Below are positions 1-6,437 of a DNA stretch of 6,630 nt, piece after piece. The stretch's first letter is position 1; the number at the start of each line of letters is the position of its first letter. The DNA comes from Peptococcaceae bacterium (GTDB lineage: Bacteria > Bacillota > Peptococcia > Peptococcales > Peptococcaceae). The position numbers were made by a program, and so were the translations under genes. Under the pieces are notes generated by a model that was not told the origin of the DNA, ran no database searches, and worked only from the letters and a program-made list of their open reading frames with translations. The stretch is taken from the NCBI GenBank assembly GCA_017387265.1, contig JAFOFM010000138.1:1-6630 (forward strand). The letters run 5' to 3'.

Positions 1-401
1 AGCCCGTAGCTGTACGCCGTAATATCCGGCCGCGAAAAGCCGGCGGCACAGTCCAGCTCCAGCTGTTCCAGTTTTACCCTGCGGCTGATAATATGCACCG
101 CCTCGGTTAAAAACCCGGCTAAGGGTTTCCACTCTATTTTCAGCGAGGTGTTCTTTCGCCAGCGCTGCCATGCGCGGCTAATGCCCGCTGTTTCTTTTTT
201 ATCTGCACGCTCTTTTAGGCGCAGCTTTTGGTTTTTCTCTGCCCCAAGGGGGATAATGCGCCTCATCCATAAATACTGCACGGTAACCTCGCCGCGCAGG
301 CTCTGGTGATATTCGGCATAAACTACAAGCCGCAGCGGCATGTAAAGTAAAAGAATTATCAATATGCAAATACATAAAAAAAGACTACCGGCCCAGTGCA
401 T
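1..401 (-). CDS. DUF2953 (YtfI-like) membrane-anchored protein, C-terminus beyond the window
   Basis: The first 133 codons are visible, from ATG at 399-401 to the left window edge, with no stop. Residues about 5-20 form one hydrophobic segment (SLFLCICILIILLLY), suggesting an N-terminal membrane anchor. It is followed by VVYAEYHQS and, after a basic stretch (about 56-90), by RRVKLEQLELDCAAGFSRPD and ITAYSYG (about 107-133). Anchor, basic linker and the 'V.LE.LELD...G..D...TA...G' block match the DUF2953 layout as I know it. Function is not established; in spore-forming Bacillota such genes often sit next to ytfJ (GerW-like sporulation protein), which here would lie outside the window. The start is supported by GAGGTG (407-412) five bases upstream. 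Oddly, that site and the ATG lie in the loop of a terminator-like hairpin (376-425). The family call is from recognition only, without a profile search. Confidence 0.68.
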   Translation of the reverse strand, partial: MHWAGSLFLCICILIILLLYMPLRLVVYAEYHQSLRGEVTVQYLWMRRIIPLGAEKNQKLRLKERADKKETAGISRAWQRWRKNTSLKIEWKPLAGFLTEAVHIISRRVKLEQLELDCAAGFSRPDITAYSYG

Positions 402-425
402 GGTATCACCTCGCCGATAGTCTTT
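376..425 (-). terminator. Intrinsic-terminator-like hairpin enclosing the DUF2953 ribosome binding site and start codon
   Basis: On the minus strand the arm at 413-425 (AAAGACTATCGGC) pairs with the arm at 380-392 (GCCGGTAGTCTTT) over 13 bp, with a single U-G wobble. The 20-base loop (393-412) is followed by a run of seven U (376-382). It begins 27 bases after the DUF1292 stop, where the end of the alaS–ireB–ruvX–DUF1292 transcript would be expected. The loop holds the DUF2953 Shine-Dalgarno (407-412) and ATG (399-401), and the U tract lies within codons 7-9 of that gene. It could therefore act as terminator, attenuator or translation control. Structure is seen directly; function is inferred. 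Confidence 0.72.
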
Positions 426-452
426 ACATGTTTCTGCTTTTTTATGCGGAAA

Positions 453-728
453 TTATTCCTGGGAGTCGTTCCAGATGTCTACAACTTTTTCCCATTCTTC
501 GTCTTCTTCGATGTCGATCAGCATTTCTTCGCCGTTTTCATCGGTAACGATTTTCAGGATGATTGCTTCGTCTTCTTCGGAGCCTTCTTCCAGCGGAGCC
601 AGAACTGCATACTGACTGCCGTCTACTTCCACCATATCGATTACTTCAAAAGGATGTTCGTTGTTGTCTTCGTCTACCAGAATCAGCACGTTATCCATTT
701 CTTCTTCCATCATTTTTTCATTTGCCAT
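453..728 (-). CDS. DUF1292 family small acidic protein (YrzB-like)
   Basis: A 91-residue protein with 33 Asp/Glu against 3 Lys and no Arg, so strongly acidic and probably cytosolic. It has no signal peptide or membrane segment. The body (NVLILVDEDNNEHPFEVIDM, then QYAVLAPLEE and AIILKIVTDENGEE) has the alternating beta pattern and 'F.V......G..YAVL.P' core typical of DUF1292, whose function is unknown. The family is regularly the last member of the alaS–ireB–ruvX cluster, as here. I chose ATG at 726-728 because GAGGTG (735-740) lies six bases upstream. The in-frame ATG 11 codons earlier (759-761) has no ribosome binding site and falls inside a dyad (753-769). The gap to ruvX is 77 bases, the widest within this unit. 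A terminator-like hairpin follows the stop. Confidence 0.85.
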   Translation of the reverse strand: MANEKMMEEEMDNVLILVDEDNNEHPFEVIDMVEVDGSQYAVLAPLEEGSEEDEAIILKIVTDENGEEMLIDIEEDEEWEKVVDIWNDSQE

Positions 729-734
729 GGTAAG

Positions 735-740
735 CACCTC
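735..740 (-). promoter_or_regulatory. Ribosome binding site that sets the DUF1292 start
   Basis: GAGGTG within AAAGAGGTGCTTACC stands six bases before ATG 726-728. It decides for this start over the in-frame ATG at 759-761. Confidence 0.75.
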
Positions 741-752
741 TTTCGTTAGGAT

Positions 753-769
753 TCTGAACATGGTTCAGA
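753..769. repeat. Perfect 7-bp dyad in the ruvX–DUF1292 spacer
   Basis: TCTGAAC (753-759), three bases, then GTTCAGA (763-769) form a perfect inverted repeat, the only notable structure in the 77-base spacer. On the minus strand no U run follows, so it is not an intrinsic terminator for ruvX. It could be a small mRNA hairpin, a processing or stability element, or a protein operator. It resembles the GAAC–N4–GTTC core of Gram-positive LexA boxes, but the gap is three bases rather than four. Confidence 0.5.
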
Positions 770-805
770 TTATTTTGTTTCGCTTTCGCATTTTGCTTAT
801 ATATC

Positions 806-1213
806 TCAAAGTCTATCCAGATAGCTTTGTAAGATAATCACTGCCGCCATTTTATCGATAACTTTTTTCCGTTTTGCACGGGAAACATCAGCCTCTAACA
901 GCGCACGTTCGGCACTGACGGTTGTGAGGCGTTCGTCCACCCAGATGGTTTCAATCTGGCGTTCCGCGGTTAAATCGGCAATAAACTGCCGCACCTCGTC
1001 TACTTTAAAGCCTTCGGAGCCATCCATATTTTTAGGAAGCCCCACCACCAGCTGGCTTACTTCGTGTTCATCGATTAATTTCCACAGGCCTTTCACATCT
1101 TCCTCCAGTGTTTTACGCTGAAAGGTTTCCAGACCCTGTGCGGTAATTTTTAACGGATCACTGAGGGCAACGCCAATGCGTTTACTGCCCACATCCAGTG
1201 CCATAATTCTCAT
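806..1213 (-). CDS. ruvX: RuvX/YqgF family RNase H-fold nuclease (putative pre-16S rRNA nuclease or Holliday junction resolvase)
   Basis: The 135-residue length is standard for YqgF. Family landmarks appear in order: ALDVGSKRIGVALSD (residues 5-19, with Asp7 as the first acidic catalytic position), VVGLPKNMDGS (56-66), VDERLTT (92-98, with the Asp-Glu pair) and KRKKVIDKMAAVIILQSYL (114-132, with Asp120). All acidic positions expected of the RNase H-like fold are present, so the enzyme should be active. In E. coli YqgF matures the 5' end of 16S rRNA; other family members have been described as Holliday junction resolvases. The sequence alone does not separate these roles. The start has AGGAG (1223-1227) nine bases upstream, and the gene follows ireB after 15 bases, so the two are surely co-transcribed. 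It ends TGA. Confidence 0.95.
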   Translation of the reverse strand: MRIMALDVGSKRIGVALSDPLKITAQGLETFQRKTLEEDVKGLWKLIDEHEVSQLVVGLPKNMDGSEGFKVDEVRQFIADLTAERQIETIWVDERLTTVSAERALLEADVSRAKRKKVIDKMAAVIILQSYLDRL

Positions 1214-1228
1214 ATACGGTATCTCCTG

Positions 1229-1477
1229 TTATTTGTTCAGATAGCTGCGAACCAGCTCTTCTACCAGCTCGTCCCGTTCCAGTTTGCGAATCAGGCCGCG
1301 AGCATTATTGTGACTTGTAATGTAGGCTGGATCACCGGAAAGAATATAGCCGGCAAGCTGGTTAATCGGGTCATAGCCCTTTTCCTGCAGCGCCACATAA
1401 ACCGTGTTTAAAATTTCTTTTGTTGCGTTGTCCGTGCTGTTTTCCGCTCTAAAAAACATTGTGCTGTCTAAATCCAT
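1229..1477 (-). CDS. ireB: IreB family regulatory phosphoprotein (UPF0297, YrzL)
   Basis: This 82-residue protein carries the family signature nearly intact: [20 protein letters not shown] (21-40), then [33 protein letters not shown] and SYLNK. It is a few residues shorter at the C-terminus than the 88-89 residues I recall for Bacillus and Enterococcus members. In Enterococcus faecalis IreB is phosphorylated on N-terminal threonines by the PASTA kinase IreK and acts in control of cephalosporin resistance. The matching N-terminus here is MDLDSTMFF, so Thr6 (with neighbouring Ser5) is the likely phospho-site; this is inference. The start is supported by AAGGAG about ten bases upstream. The gene lies 49 bases after alaS and 15 before ruvX with no terminator, so it is part of the alaS unit. 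No kinase gene is in the window. Confidence 0.95.
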   Translation of the reverse strand: MDLDSTMFFRAENSTDNATKEILNTVYVALQEKGYDPINQLAGYILSGDPAYITSHNNARGLIRKLERDELVEELVRSYLNK

Positions 1478-1526
1478 ACCTTGTCACTCCTTGTATAAAT
1501 ATATGCGTTTGCCGCGCAATACCGGC

Positions 1527-4175
1527 TTATTTCAGCTGACCAGCCACCAGAGTTTCTGCCATTGCCAGAGCCTCTGCCAGTCTGGTGTAATCTTTACCGC
1601 CAGCCTGTGCCATATCTGGACGGCCGCCGCCGCCACCGCCGGTTACTTTTGCGATTTCTTTAATAATATTGCCTGCATGGATGCCCTGTTTGGTCAGGTC
1701 TTTGGTTGCTGCCACAATCAGGTTCACGCCGCTTTCACTTTTTGCACCTAAAACTACTACACCGCTTCCCAGTTTATCACGGAACATGTCGCTCATGTCG
1801 CGCAGGCTGTTCATATCAGCCGCTTCTACTTCACATGCCAGCAGTTTTACGCCGTTTACTTCTTTTACGTTGTCTAACAGGCCGTCTACCTGGTTTTTGG
1901 ATGCCGCAGCATGCAGCTGTGCAATTTCTTTTTCCAGTTCTTTGTTCTGAGCACCCAGCTGTTCCACACGGCTGATTAAATCTTTTTCCGGTGTTTTTAA
2001 GGTTCTGCCCAGCTCTGCCAGCAGCTGTTCTTTCTGTAATGCGTACTGGTAAGCGCCCATACCGGTTACCGCTTCTACACGGCGTACACCGGCTGCTACT
2101 GCGCCTTCGCTTACTACTTTAAATAAGCCGATCTGGCTGATGTTTGCCACATGAGTACCGCCGCACAGTTCCATGCTGTAATCGCCGGCCTGTACACAAC
2201 GTACTACATCGCCGTATTTTTCGCCGAATAATGCAGTGAAGCCCAGTTTTTTCGCTTCTTCAATACCGGTTTCAAAAATATTTACCGGAATTGCCTGCAG
2301 AATTACTTCGTTTACTTTTGCCTCTACTTTTGCCAGTTCTTCCGCTGTAACCGCGCTCATATGAGAGAAGTCAAAGCGCAGACGCTGTGCATCTACAGAG
2401 GAACCCGCCTGGTGTACATGGTCGCCCAGTACTTCCTGCAGCGCTTTATGCAGTAAGTGGGTTGCAGTGTGGTTGCGGGCGGTTGCCTGACGAACCGCTT
2501 CGTCTACCTGAGCAGTTACGGTTTCGCCTGCTACTACGGTGCCGCTTACAACGCCGTGATGTACGTATTTGCCGTCTGGCATTTTTTCAGTGTTATCTAC
2601 CACAATTTTACCGGTAGCACCGCTGATTACACCGTGGTCGCCGGCCTGACCGCCGCTCATTGCATAGAATGGGGTTACAGGCAGCACAACATATACTTCC
2701 TGACCTTCTTCTGCTTCTTCAATTTTCTGACCGTCGGCAATCATACCAGCCAGCACAGTTTCGGTGCTCAGCTGTTCATAACCGATAAATTCGGTTTTAT
2801 CTAAATCACCCAGCTGTTCTTTTACGGTGAACGCTAAATCCCATGCGGTGATATCTTTTTTGGATTTTTTGGACAGCTCGCGCTGTGCTTTCATTGCTTC
2901 TTCAAAGCCTTTTTCATCTACAGTCATGCCGGACTCTTCCGCCATATCCTGTGTCAGGTCAATCGGGAAGCCGTAAGTATCATAGAAGGTAAATGCGGTA
3001 GGCCCGTCGATTTCGGTTTTGCCTTCTGCTTTTAAGCGGGCAATGTTATCGTTAACGATGCGAATACCATCGCTTAAGGTCATCTGGAAACGTTCTTCCT
3101 CGGTTTTGATTACTTTTTCAATAAAGCTCAGTTTTTCAGCCAGTTCCGGATAATCTTCGCCCATCAGTTCTACAACTTTTGCGCTGAATTTATACAGGAA
3201 TGCGCCTTCGATACCCAGAGTTTTACCAAAACGCACGGCACGGCGCAGAATACGGCGCAATACATAACCGCGGCCTTCGTTGCTTGGCAGTACGCCGTCG
3301 CAGATTAAGAAGGTGCAGGAACGTGCATGGTCAGCAATTACACGGAACGGGAAGCCAGCCTGGCCTCTGTCGTAGGTTTTGCCGGAGATTTCTTCTACTT
3401 TTTCAATTAATGGATAGATTAAGTCGGTATCGTAGTTGCTGCTTACATTCTGCATTACGGATGTAATACGTTCTAAGCCCATACCGGTATCAATGCTTGG
3501 ACGAGGCAGCGGAGTCATTACGCCGTTTTCATCACGGTTGTACTGCATAAATACCAGGTTCCAGATTTCCAGCCAGCGGTCGCAGTCACATACGCCCAGC
3601 GCACAGCCATCCGGATGATTGCAGGCAAATTCTGCACCGCGGTCAATGTGAATTTCGCTGCATGGGCCGCAAGGACCGGTTTCGCCCATCTGCCAGAAGT
3701 TATCTTTTTCGCCCAGGCGAATGATACGTTCTTCTGGAACAGGGGACAGTTCACGCCATAAATCATGCGCTTCATCGTCATCGTTATAGATGGTAATATA
3801 TAATTTATCGATTGGCAGTTTTAATTCTTCGGTTAAGAAGCCCCATGCATTTTTGATTGCATCGCGTTTGAAATAATCACCAAAGGAGAAGTTCCCCAGC
3901 ATTTCAAAGAAGGTATGGTGTCTTGCGGTACGACCTACAGTGTCCAGGTCGTTGTGTTTGCCGCCGGCACGTACGCATTTCTGCGAAGTGGTAGCACGGG
4001 TGTAATCACGTTTTTCCAGCCCTAAGAATACGTCTTTAAACTGGTTCATACCTGCGTTGGTAAACAGCAGAGTAGGGTCATTGTATGGTACTAACGAAGA
4101 GCTGGCTACATGAGTGTGGCCTTTATCTTCAAAGTATTTGATAAACATCTGTCTGATTTGTTTGCCTGTTAACAT
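1527..4175 (-). CDS. alaS: Alanine--tRNA ligase
   Basis: An 882-residue full-length class II alanyl-tRNA synthetase that charges tRNA-Ala with alanine in the cytosol. The aminoacylation core shows THVASSSLVPYNDPTLLFTN (21-40), KCVRAGGKHNDL (66-77), HTFFEMLGNFSFGDYF (87-102), GPCGPCSEIH (167-176), the motif 3 region IDTGMGLER (228-236) and the tRNA-recognition segment around 280-320 (GRGYVLRRILRR). The editing domain starts near TPFYAMSGGQAGDHG (501-515) and carries the zinc-type ligands His569 and His573 (HTATH), Cys671 and His675 (CGGTH), so Ser/Gly deacylation should be intact. The C-Ala domain ends with a six-glycine run and RPDMAQAGGKD (847-862). A cysteine group, Cys185, 191, 196 and 198, lies before CDRWLEIWNLVF, as in other Bacillota enzymes. 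The start follows AGGAGG (4186-4191) by ten bases and a near-consensus promoter. It is the first gene of its unit. Confidence 0.98.
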   Translation of the reverse strand: MLTGKQIRQMFIKYFEDKGHTHVASSSLVPYNDPTLLFTNAGMNQFKDVFLGLEKRDYTRATTSQKCVRAGGKHNDLDTVGRTARHHTFFEMLGNFSFGDYFKRDAIKNAWGFLTEELKLPIDKLYITIYNDDDEAHDLWRELSPVPEERIIRLGEKDNFWQMGETGPCGPCSEIHIDRGAEFACNHPDGCALGVCDCDRWLEIWNLVFMQYNRDENGVMTPLPRPSIDTGMGLERITSVMQNVSSNYDTDLIYPLIEKVEEISGKTYDRGQAGFPFRVIADHARSCTFLICDGVLPSNEGRGYVLRRILRRAVRFGKTLGIEGAFLYKFSAKVVELMGEDYPELAEKLSFIEKVIKTEEERFQMTLSDGIRIVNDNIARLKAEGKTEIDGPTAFTFYDTYGFPIDLTQDMAEESGMTVDEKGFEEAMKAQRELSKKSKKDITAWDLAFTVKEQLGDLDKTEFIGYEQLSTETVLAGMIADGQKIEEAEEGQEVYVVLPVTPFYAMSGGQAGDHGVISGATGKIVVDNTEKMPDGKYVHHGVVSGTVVAGETVTAQVDEAVRQATARNHTATHLLHKALQEVLGDHVHQAGSSVDAQRLRFDFSHMSAVTAEELAKVEAKVNEVILQAIPVNIFETGIEEAKKLGFTALFGEKYGDVVRCVQAGDYSMELCGGTHVANISQIGLFKVVSEGAVAAGVRRVEAVTGMGAYQYALQKEQLLAELGRTLKTPEKDLISRVEQLGAQNKELEKEIAQLHAAASKNQVDGLLDNVKEVNGVKLLACEVEAADMNSLRDMSDMFRDKLGSGVVVLGAKSESGVNLIVAATKDLTKQGIHAGNIIKEIAKVTGGGGGGRPDMAQAGGKDYTRLAEALAMAETLVAGQLK

Positions 4176-4190
4176 GGTTTTTGCGCCTCC

Positions 4191-4228
4191 TGCAATTGCA
4201 AATCTTTATGGCGGGCAATCCTTTGCCC
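4191..4228 (-). promoter_or_regulatory. Short alaS leader with a 6-bp hairpin and a 10-bp palindrome, no T-box
   Basis: The inferred leader runs from about 4243 to 4176. It contains GGGCAA–AGGA–TTGCCC (4213-4228), a 6-bp stem with a tetraloop, and then the perfect palindrome TGCAATTGCA (4191-4200) touching the Shine-Dalgarno (4186-4191). At roughly 68 bases it is far too short for a T-box riboswitch, and no T-box sequence or antiterminator pair is visible. The structures are seen; any regulatory role is a guess. Confidence 0.4.
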
Positions 4229-4249
4229 ATTATCCATATGTATCTTTTT

Positions 4250-4278
4250 ATTATATAATTTTGCCGTTTTTTTTTCAA
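4250..4278 (-). promoter_or_regulatory. Sigma-A-type promoter of the alaS–ireB–ruvX–DUF1292 unit
   Basis: The minus strand reads TTGAAA (4273-4278), a 17-base spacer, then a perfect TATAAT (4250-4255). The spacer begins with an A-rich stretch. Transcription should start near 4243. The promoter lies directly downstream of the preceding unit's terminator, which is the expected arrangement. Confidence 0.85.
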
Positions 4279-4290
4279 CATAAAATCATG

Positions 4291-4336
4291 AAAAAAACGC
4301 ATGAAACAGGAATATTTTTCATGTTTCATGCGTTTT
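4291..4336 (-). terminator. Strong intrinsic terminator after the RNase J unit, potentially bidirectional
   Basis: The arms 4323-4336 and 4294-4307 (AAAACGCATGAAAC on the minus strand) pair perfectly over 14 bp. One more A-U pair follows, then a G-A mismatch and a 3-bp GAA/TTC top with a five-base loop. On the minus strand seven U follow (4291-4297). The hairpin starts 38 bases after the stop of the 119-residue gene. On the plus strand T4-G-T6 (4333-4343) also follows, so it could stop transcription from either side, although no plus-strand gene is seen here. Confidence 0.9.
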
Positions 4337-4374
4337 GTTTTTTATATCTGTTATTCGATTTCCGCGAACCGTTT

Positions 4375-4734
4375 TTATGCTTCTACAAACAGCTCCTGCA
4401 CGTTGATATCAAACTCCGGCAGCTGTTTTGCATAATAGTCAATCTGGCTCAGAATTTCATCCTGCTCAGCTTCCGATAATTCTGTCTCAAAGCCGCCTTC
4501 GCGCGCTTCCAGATAATCGGCATAAAGTTCATCGCTTAACAGGTCAAACATATGACGCCCCGATGTTGCTGCCAGCGGAATCCATTCTTCATCTAACTGG
4601 CCATTCTGCCCGTGTACCAGCATATAGCCGAATTTTTCCGAATATGCCACATCCACCAGCGGGTGATTTCGGATAAAGTCTGCAAATACGTCCAGTACGT
4701 GTTCAATTTCTTTTTTATCCTGTTCGGTATACAT
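4375..4734 (-). CDS. Uncharacterised acidic 119-residue protein co-transcribed with RNase J
   Basis: I do not recognise the family. The protein is acidic (28 Asp/Glu, 7 Lys/Arg), has no cysteine, no signal peptide and no membrane segment, so it is probably cytosolic. Residues 4-22 look helical. Residues about 25-55 (HPLVDVAYSEKFGYMLVHG, then EEWIPLA) alternate like beta strands. Residues 62-105 are two predicted helices (MFDLLSDELYADYLEA and SEAEQDEILSQIDYYAKQL), giving a compact alpha-beta-alpha plan. The start is good: GGAGG (4742-4746) lies seven bases upstream. It begins 28 bases after the RNase J stop with no terminator between, and a strong terminator follows, so it shares the RNase J transcript. 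That linkage hints at, but does not show, a role in RNA metabolism. Confidence 0.8.
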   Translation of the reverse strand: MYTEQDKKEIEHVLDVFADFIRNHPLVDVAYSEKFGYMLVHGQNGQLDEEWIPLAATSGRHMFDLLSDELYADYLEAREGGFETELSEAEQDEILSQIDYYAKQLPEFDINVQELFVEA

Positions 4735-4762
4735 AGCTGCGCCTCCAGATGTCTCTTAAATT

Positions 4763-6433
4763 TTAGATTTCCTGAATAATCGGCAGAATCATTGGTCTGC
4801 GACGTGTTTTTTCGTATAAATAACGGCTCAGTGTGTCACGCAGCCCTGTTTTCAGGCTGGACCAGTCTACAATATTCCGCTCCAGACTTTTTTCCAGGCT
4901 CTGTGTTACTTTTTCCCGTGCGCCGGCCATCAGTTCATCAGCCTCGCGCACATATACAAACCCGCGGGATACAATATCTGGCCCGGCTGCAATGCTATGT
5001 GTTTCCCGATCCAGTGTTACCACCACAATCAGAATCCCGTCCTGCGACAGCTGTTTGCGATCACGCAATACAATATTGCCTACATCGCCCACACCCAGCC
5101 CGTCAATCAGTACACGGCCAGCCTGCACCTTACCGGTGATAGCACCCTGGAATTCGTTTACTTCAATTACACTGCCGTTTTCGGCAATAAACACATTTTC
5201 TTCCGGAATCCCTACTTCCACAGCCAGCTGTTTATGCTTCACAAGCATGCGATACTCACCGTGTGCCGGAATAAAATATTTTGGTTTTACTAAATTCAGC
5301 ATCATTTTCAGTTCTTCTCGGCAGGCATGACCGGAAGTATGCACGCCGCTTGCAGAGCCGGAAATGACCCTTGCCCCCTGGCGGTACAGCATATCAATAA
5401 CACGCGCCACCAGTTTTTCGTTGCCCGGAATTGGAGATGCCGATAAAATTACGGTGTCTCCTTCCTCGATTTTTACCTGACGATGATCCGACATCGCCAT
5501 ACGGGTTAACGCCGACATTGGTTCCCCCTGGCTGCCGGTGGTTAACAGCACCACCTCATTGCGCGGATAGCGGTTTAATTCATCCAGCTCGATAATAGTG
5601 CCGGCCGGCACATCCAGATATCCCATCTCCTGTGCTACGTTGGCAATGTTCACCATGCTGCGCCCGGCAATAGCCACTTTGCGGCCATAATGGCAGGCTG
5701 CATTGATTACCTGCTGAATACGATGCACATTCGATGCAAAAGTTGCAATGATAATACGCTCTTTTGCCGTCCGGAAAATGTTATCAAAATTTTCCCCTAC
5801 AGATTTTTCCGAAGCACTGTACCCGGGCCGCTCCACATTCGTACTATCCGATAAAAGAGCCAGAACGCCTTTATTCCCTAACTCCGCGATTCGCTGATAG
5901 TCCATACCATGGCCATCAACCGGTGTTTGGTCAAATTTAAAGTCGCCAGAGTGCAGAATAATCCCGTACGGTGTATGCACAGCAACCGCTACCGAATCCG
6001 GAATACTGTGACAGGTGCGAATCAGTTCCACACGGAAAGAACCCACCTTGAATTCCTGACGCGGTTTTACAACGTGTAACCGTGGATTGGATACAAATGT
6101 TGCCTCTTTCAGTTTTGTTTCAATTAAGCCGATAGTCAGTTTCATACTGTAAACCGGTACATTGATCTCACGCAGAAGATACGGCAGAGCACCAATATGG
6201 TCCTCGTGCCCGTGGGTAATGACTACCCCTTTTACCATATCCCGGTGTTCCAGCAGATAACTGATATCCTGAATTACGATATCGATGCCTAAAAGCTCCT
6301 CATCGGGGAACAGCAGACCGGCATCAATAATTAAAATTTCATCATCACATCTAATGGCCGTCATATTCTTCCCGATTTCTCCTAAGCCGCCCAGTGGAAT
6401 AATACTAACGCCATCCATTTTTCTAGTCTTAAT
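4763..6433 (-). CDS. rnj: Ribonuclease J (metallo-beta-lactamase/beta-CASP RNase), probable AUU start
   Basis: RNase J is a zinc-dependent 5'-3' exo- and endoribonuclease in mRNA decay and RNA maturation of Bacillota. Counting from the AUU codon (6431-6433) it has 556 residues. The metal site is complete: HGHEDH (His74, His76, Asp78, His79), His142 in CHSIPDS, Asp164 in HSGDFKFD and His391 in PAHGEYRM. Beta-CASP marks are TGSQGEPMSALTRMA (from about 299) and HTSGHA (365-370). The C-terminal domain ends RRPMILPIIQEI, as in B. subtilis RNase J1. The only well-placed Shine-Dalgarno, AAGGAGG (6442-6448), is eight bases before AUU and 23 before the next in-frame ATG (6416-6418). An in-frame TTG at 6479-6481 lies at the predicted transcription start and has no ribosome binding site. 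If AUU is wrong, the ATG at 6418 is the fallback. It is the first gene of its unit. Confidence 0.95.
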   Translation of the reverse strand: MKTRKMDGVSIIPLGGLGEIGKNMTAIRCDDEILIIDAGLLFPDEELLGIDIVIQDISYLLEHRDMVKGVVITHGHEDHIGALPYLLREINVPVYSMKLTIGLIETKLKEATFVSNPRLHVVKPRQEFKVGSFRVELIRTCHSIPDSVAVAVHTPYGIILHSGDFKFDQTPVDGHGMDYQRIAELGNKGVLALLSDSTNVERPGYSASEKSVGENFDNIFRTAKERIIIATFASNVHRIQQVINAACHYGRKVAIAGRSMVNIANVAQEMGYLDVPAGTIIELDELNRYPRNEVVLLTTGSQGEPMSALTRMAMSDHRQVKIEEGDTVILSASPIPGNEKLVARVIDMLYRQGARVISGSASGVHTSGHACREELKMMLNLVKPKYFIPAHGEYRMLVKHKQLAVEVGIPEENVFIAENGSVIEVNEFQGAITGKVQAGRVLIDGLGVGDVGNIVLRDRKQLSQDGILIVVVTLDRETHSIAAGPDIVSRGFVYVREADELMAGAREKVTQSLEKSLERNIVDWSSLKTGLRDTLSRYLYEKTRRRPMILPIIQEI

Positions 6434-6437
6434 GACC

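Noticed and set aside
423..447. Forespore-sigma-like promoter (GCATA ... CATGTAA) before DUF2953
   Set aside because: GCATA (443-447) and CATGTAA are only 12 bases apart, too short for sigma-F or sigma-G promoters, and the -10 match is weak.
396..749. Plus-strand open frame rich in Phe, Val and His opposite DUF1292
   Set aside because: It is the mirror of a very acidic gene (GAA/GAT codons read backward as TTC/ATC). It has no ribosome site and the minus-strand frame has clear family identity.
759..761. Earlier in-frame ATG for DUF1292
   Set aside because: No Shine-Dalgarno precedes it and it lies in the 753-769 dyad; ATG 726-728 has GAGGTG six bases upstream.
753..769. LexA (SOS) box
   Set aside because: The core is GAAC-N3-GTTC, whereas the Gram-positive LexA core as known in B. 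subtilis is GAAC-N4-GTTC; the position is inside an operon rather than at a promoter.
1496..1526. Internal promoter for ireB (TTGCGC, 16 bases, TATACA)
   Set aside because: Both hexamers are poor and the start of transcription would fall on the ireB ribosome binding site.
4114..4479. Plus-strand 121-codon frame over the alaS leader and terminator
   Set aside because: It crosses a strong terminator and parts of two confident minus-strand genes, has no ribosome site, and its composition is that of a shadow frame.
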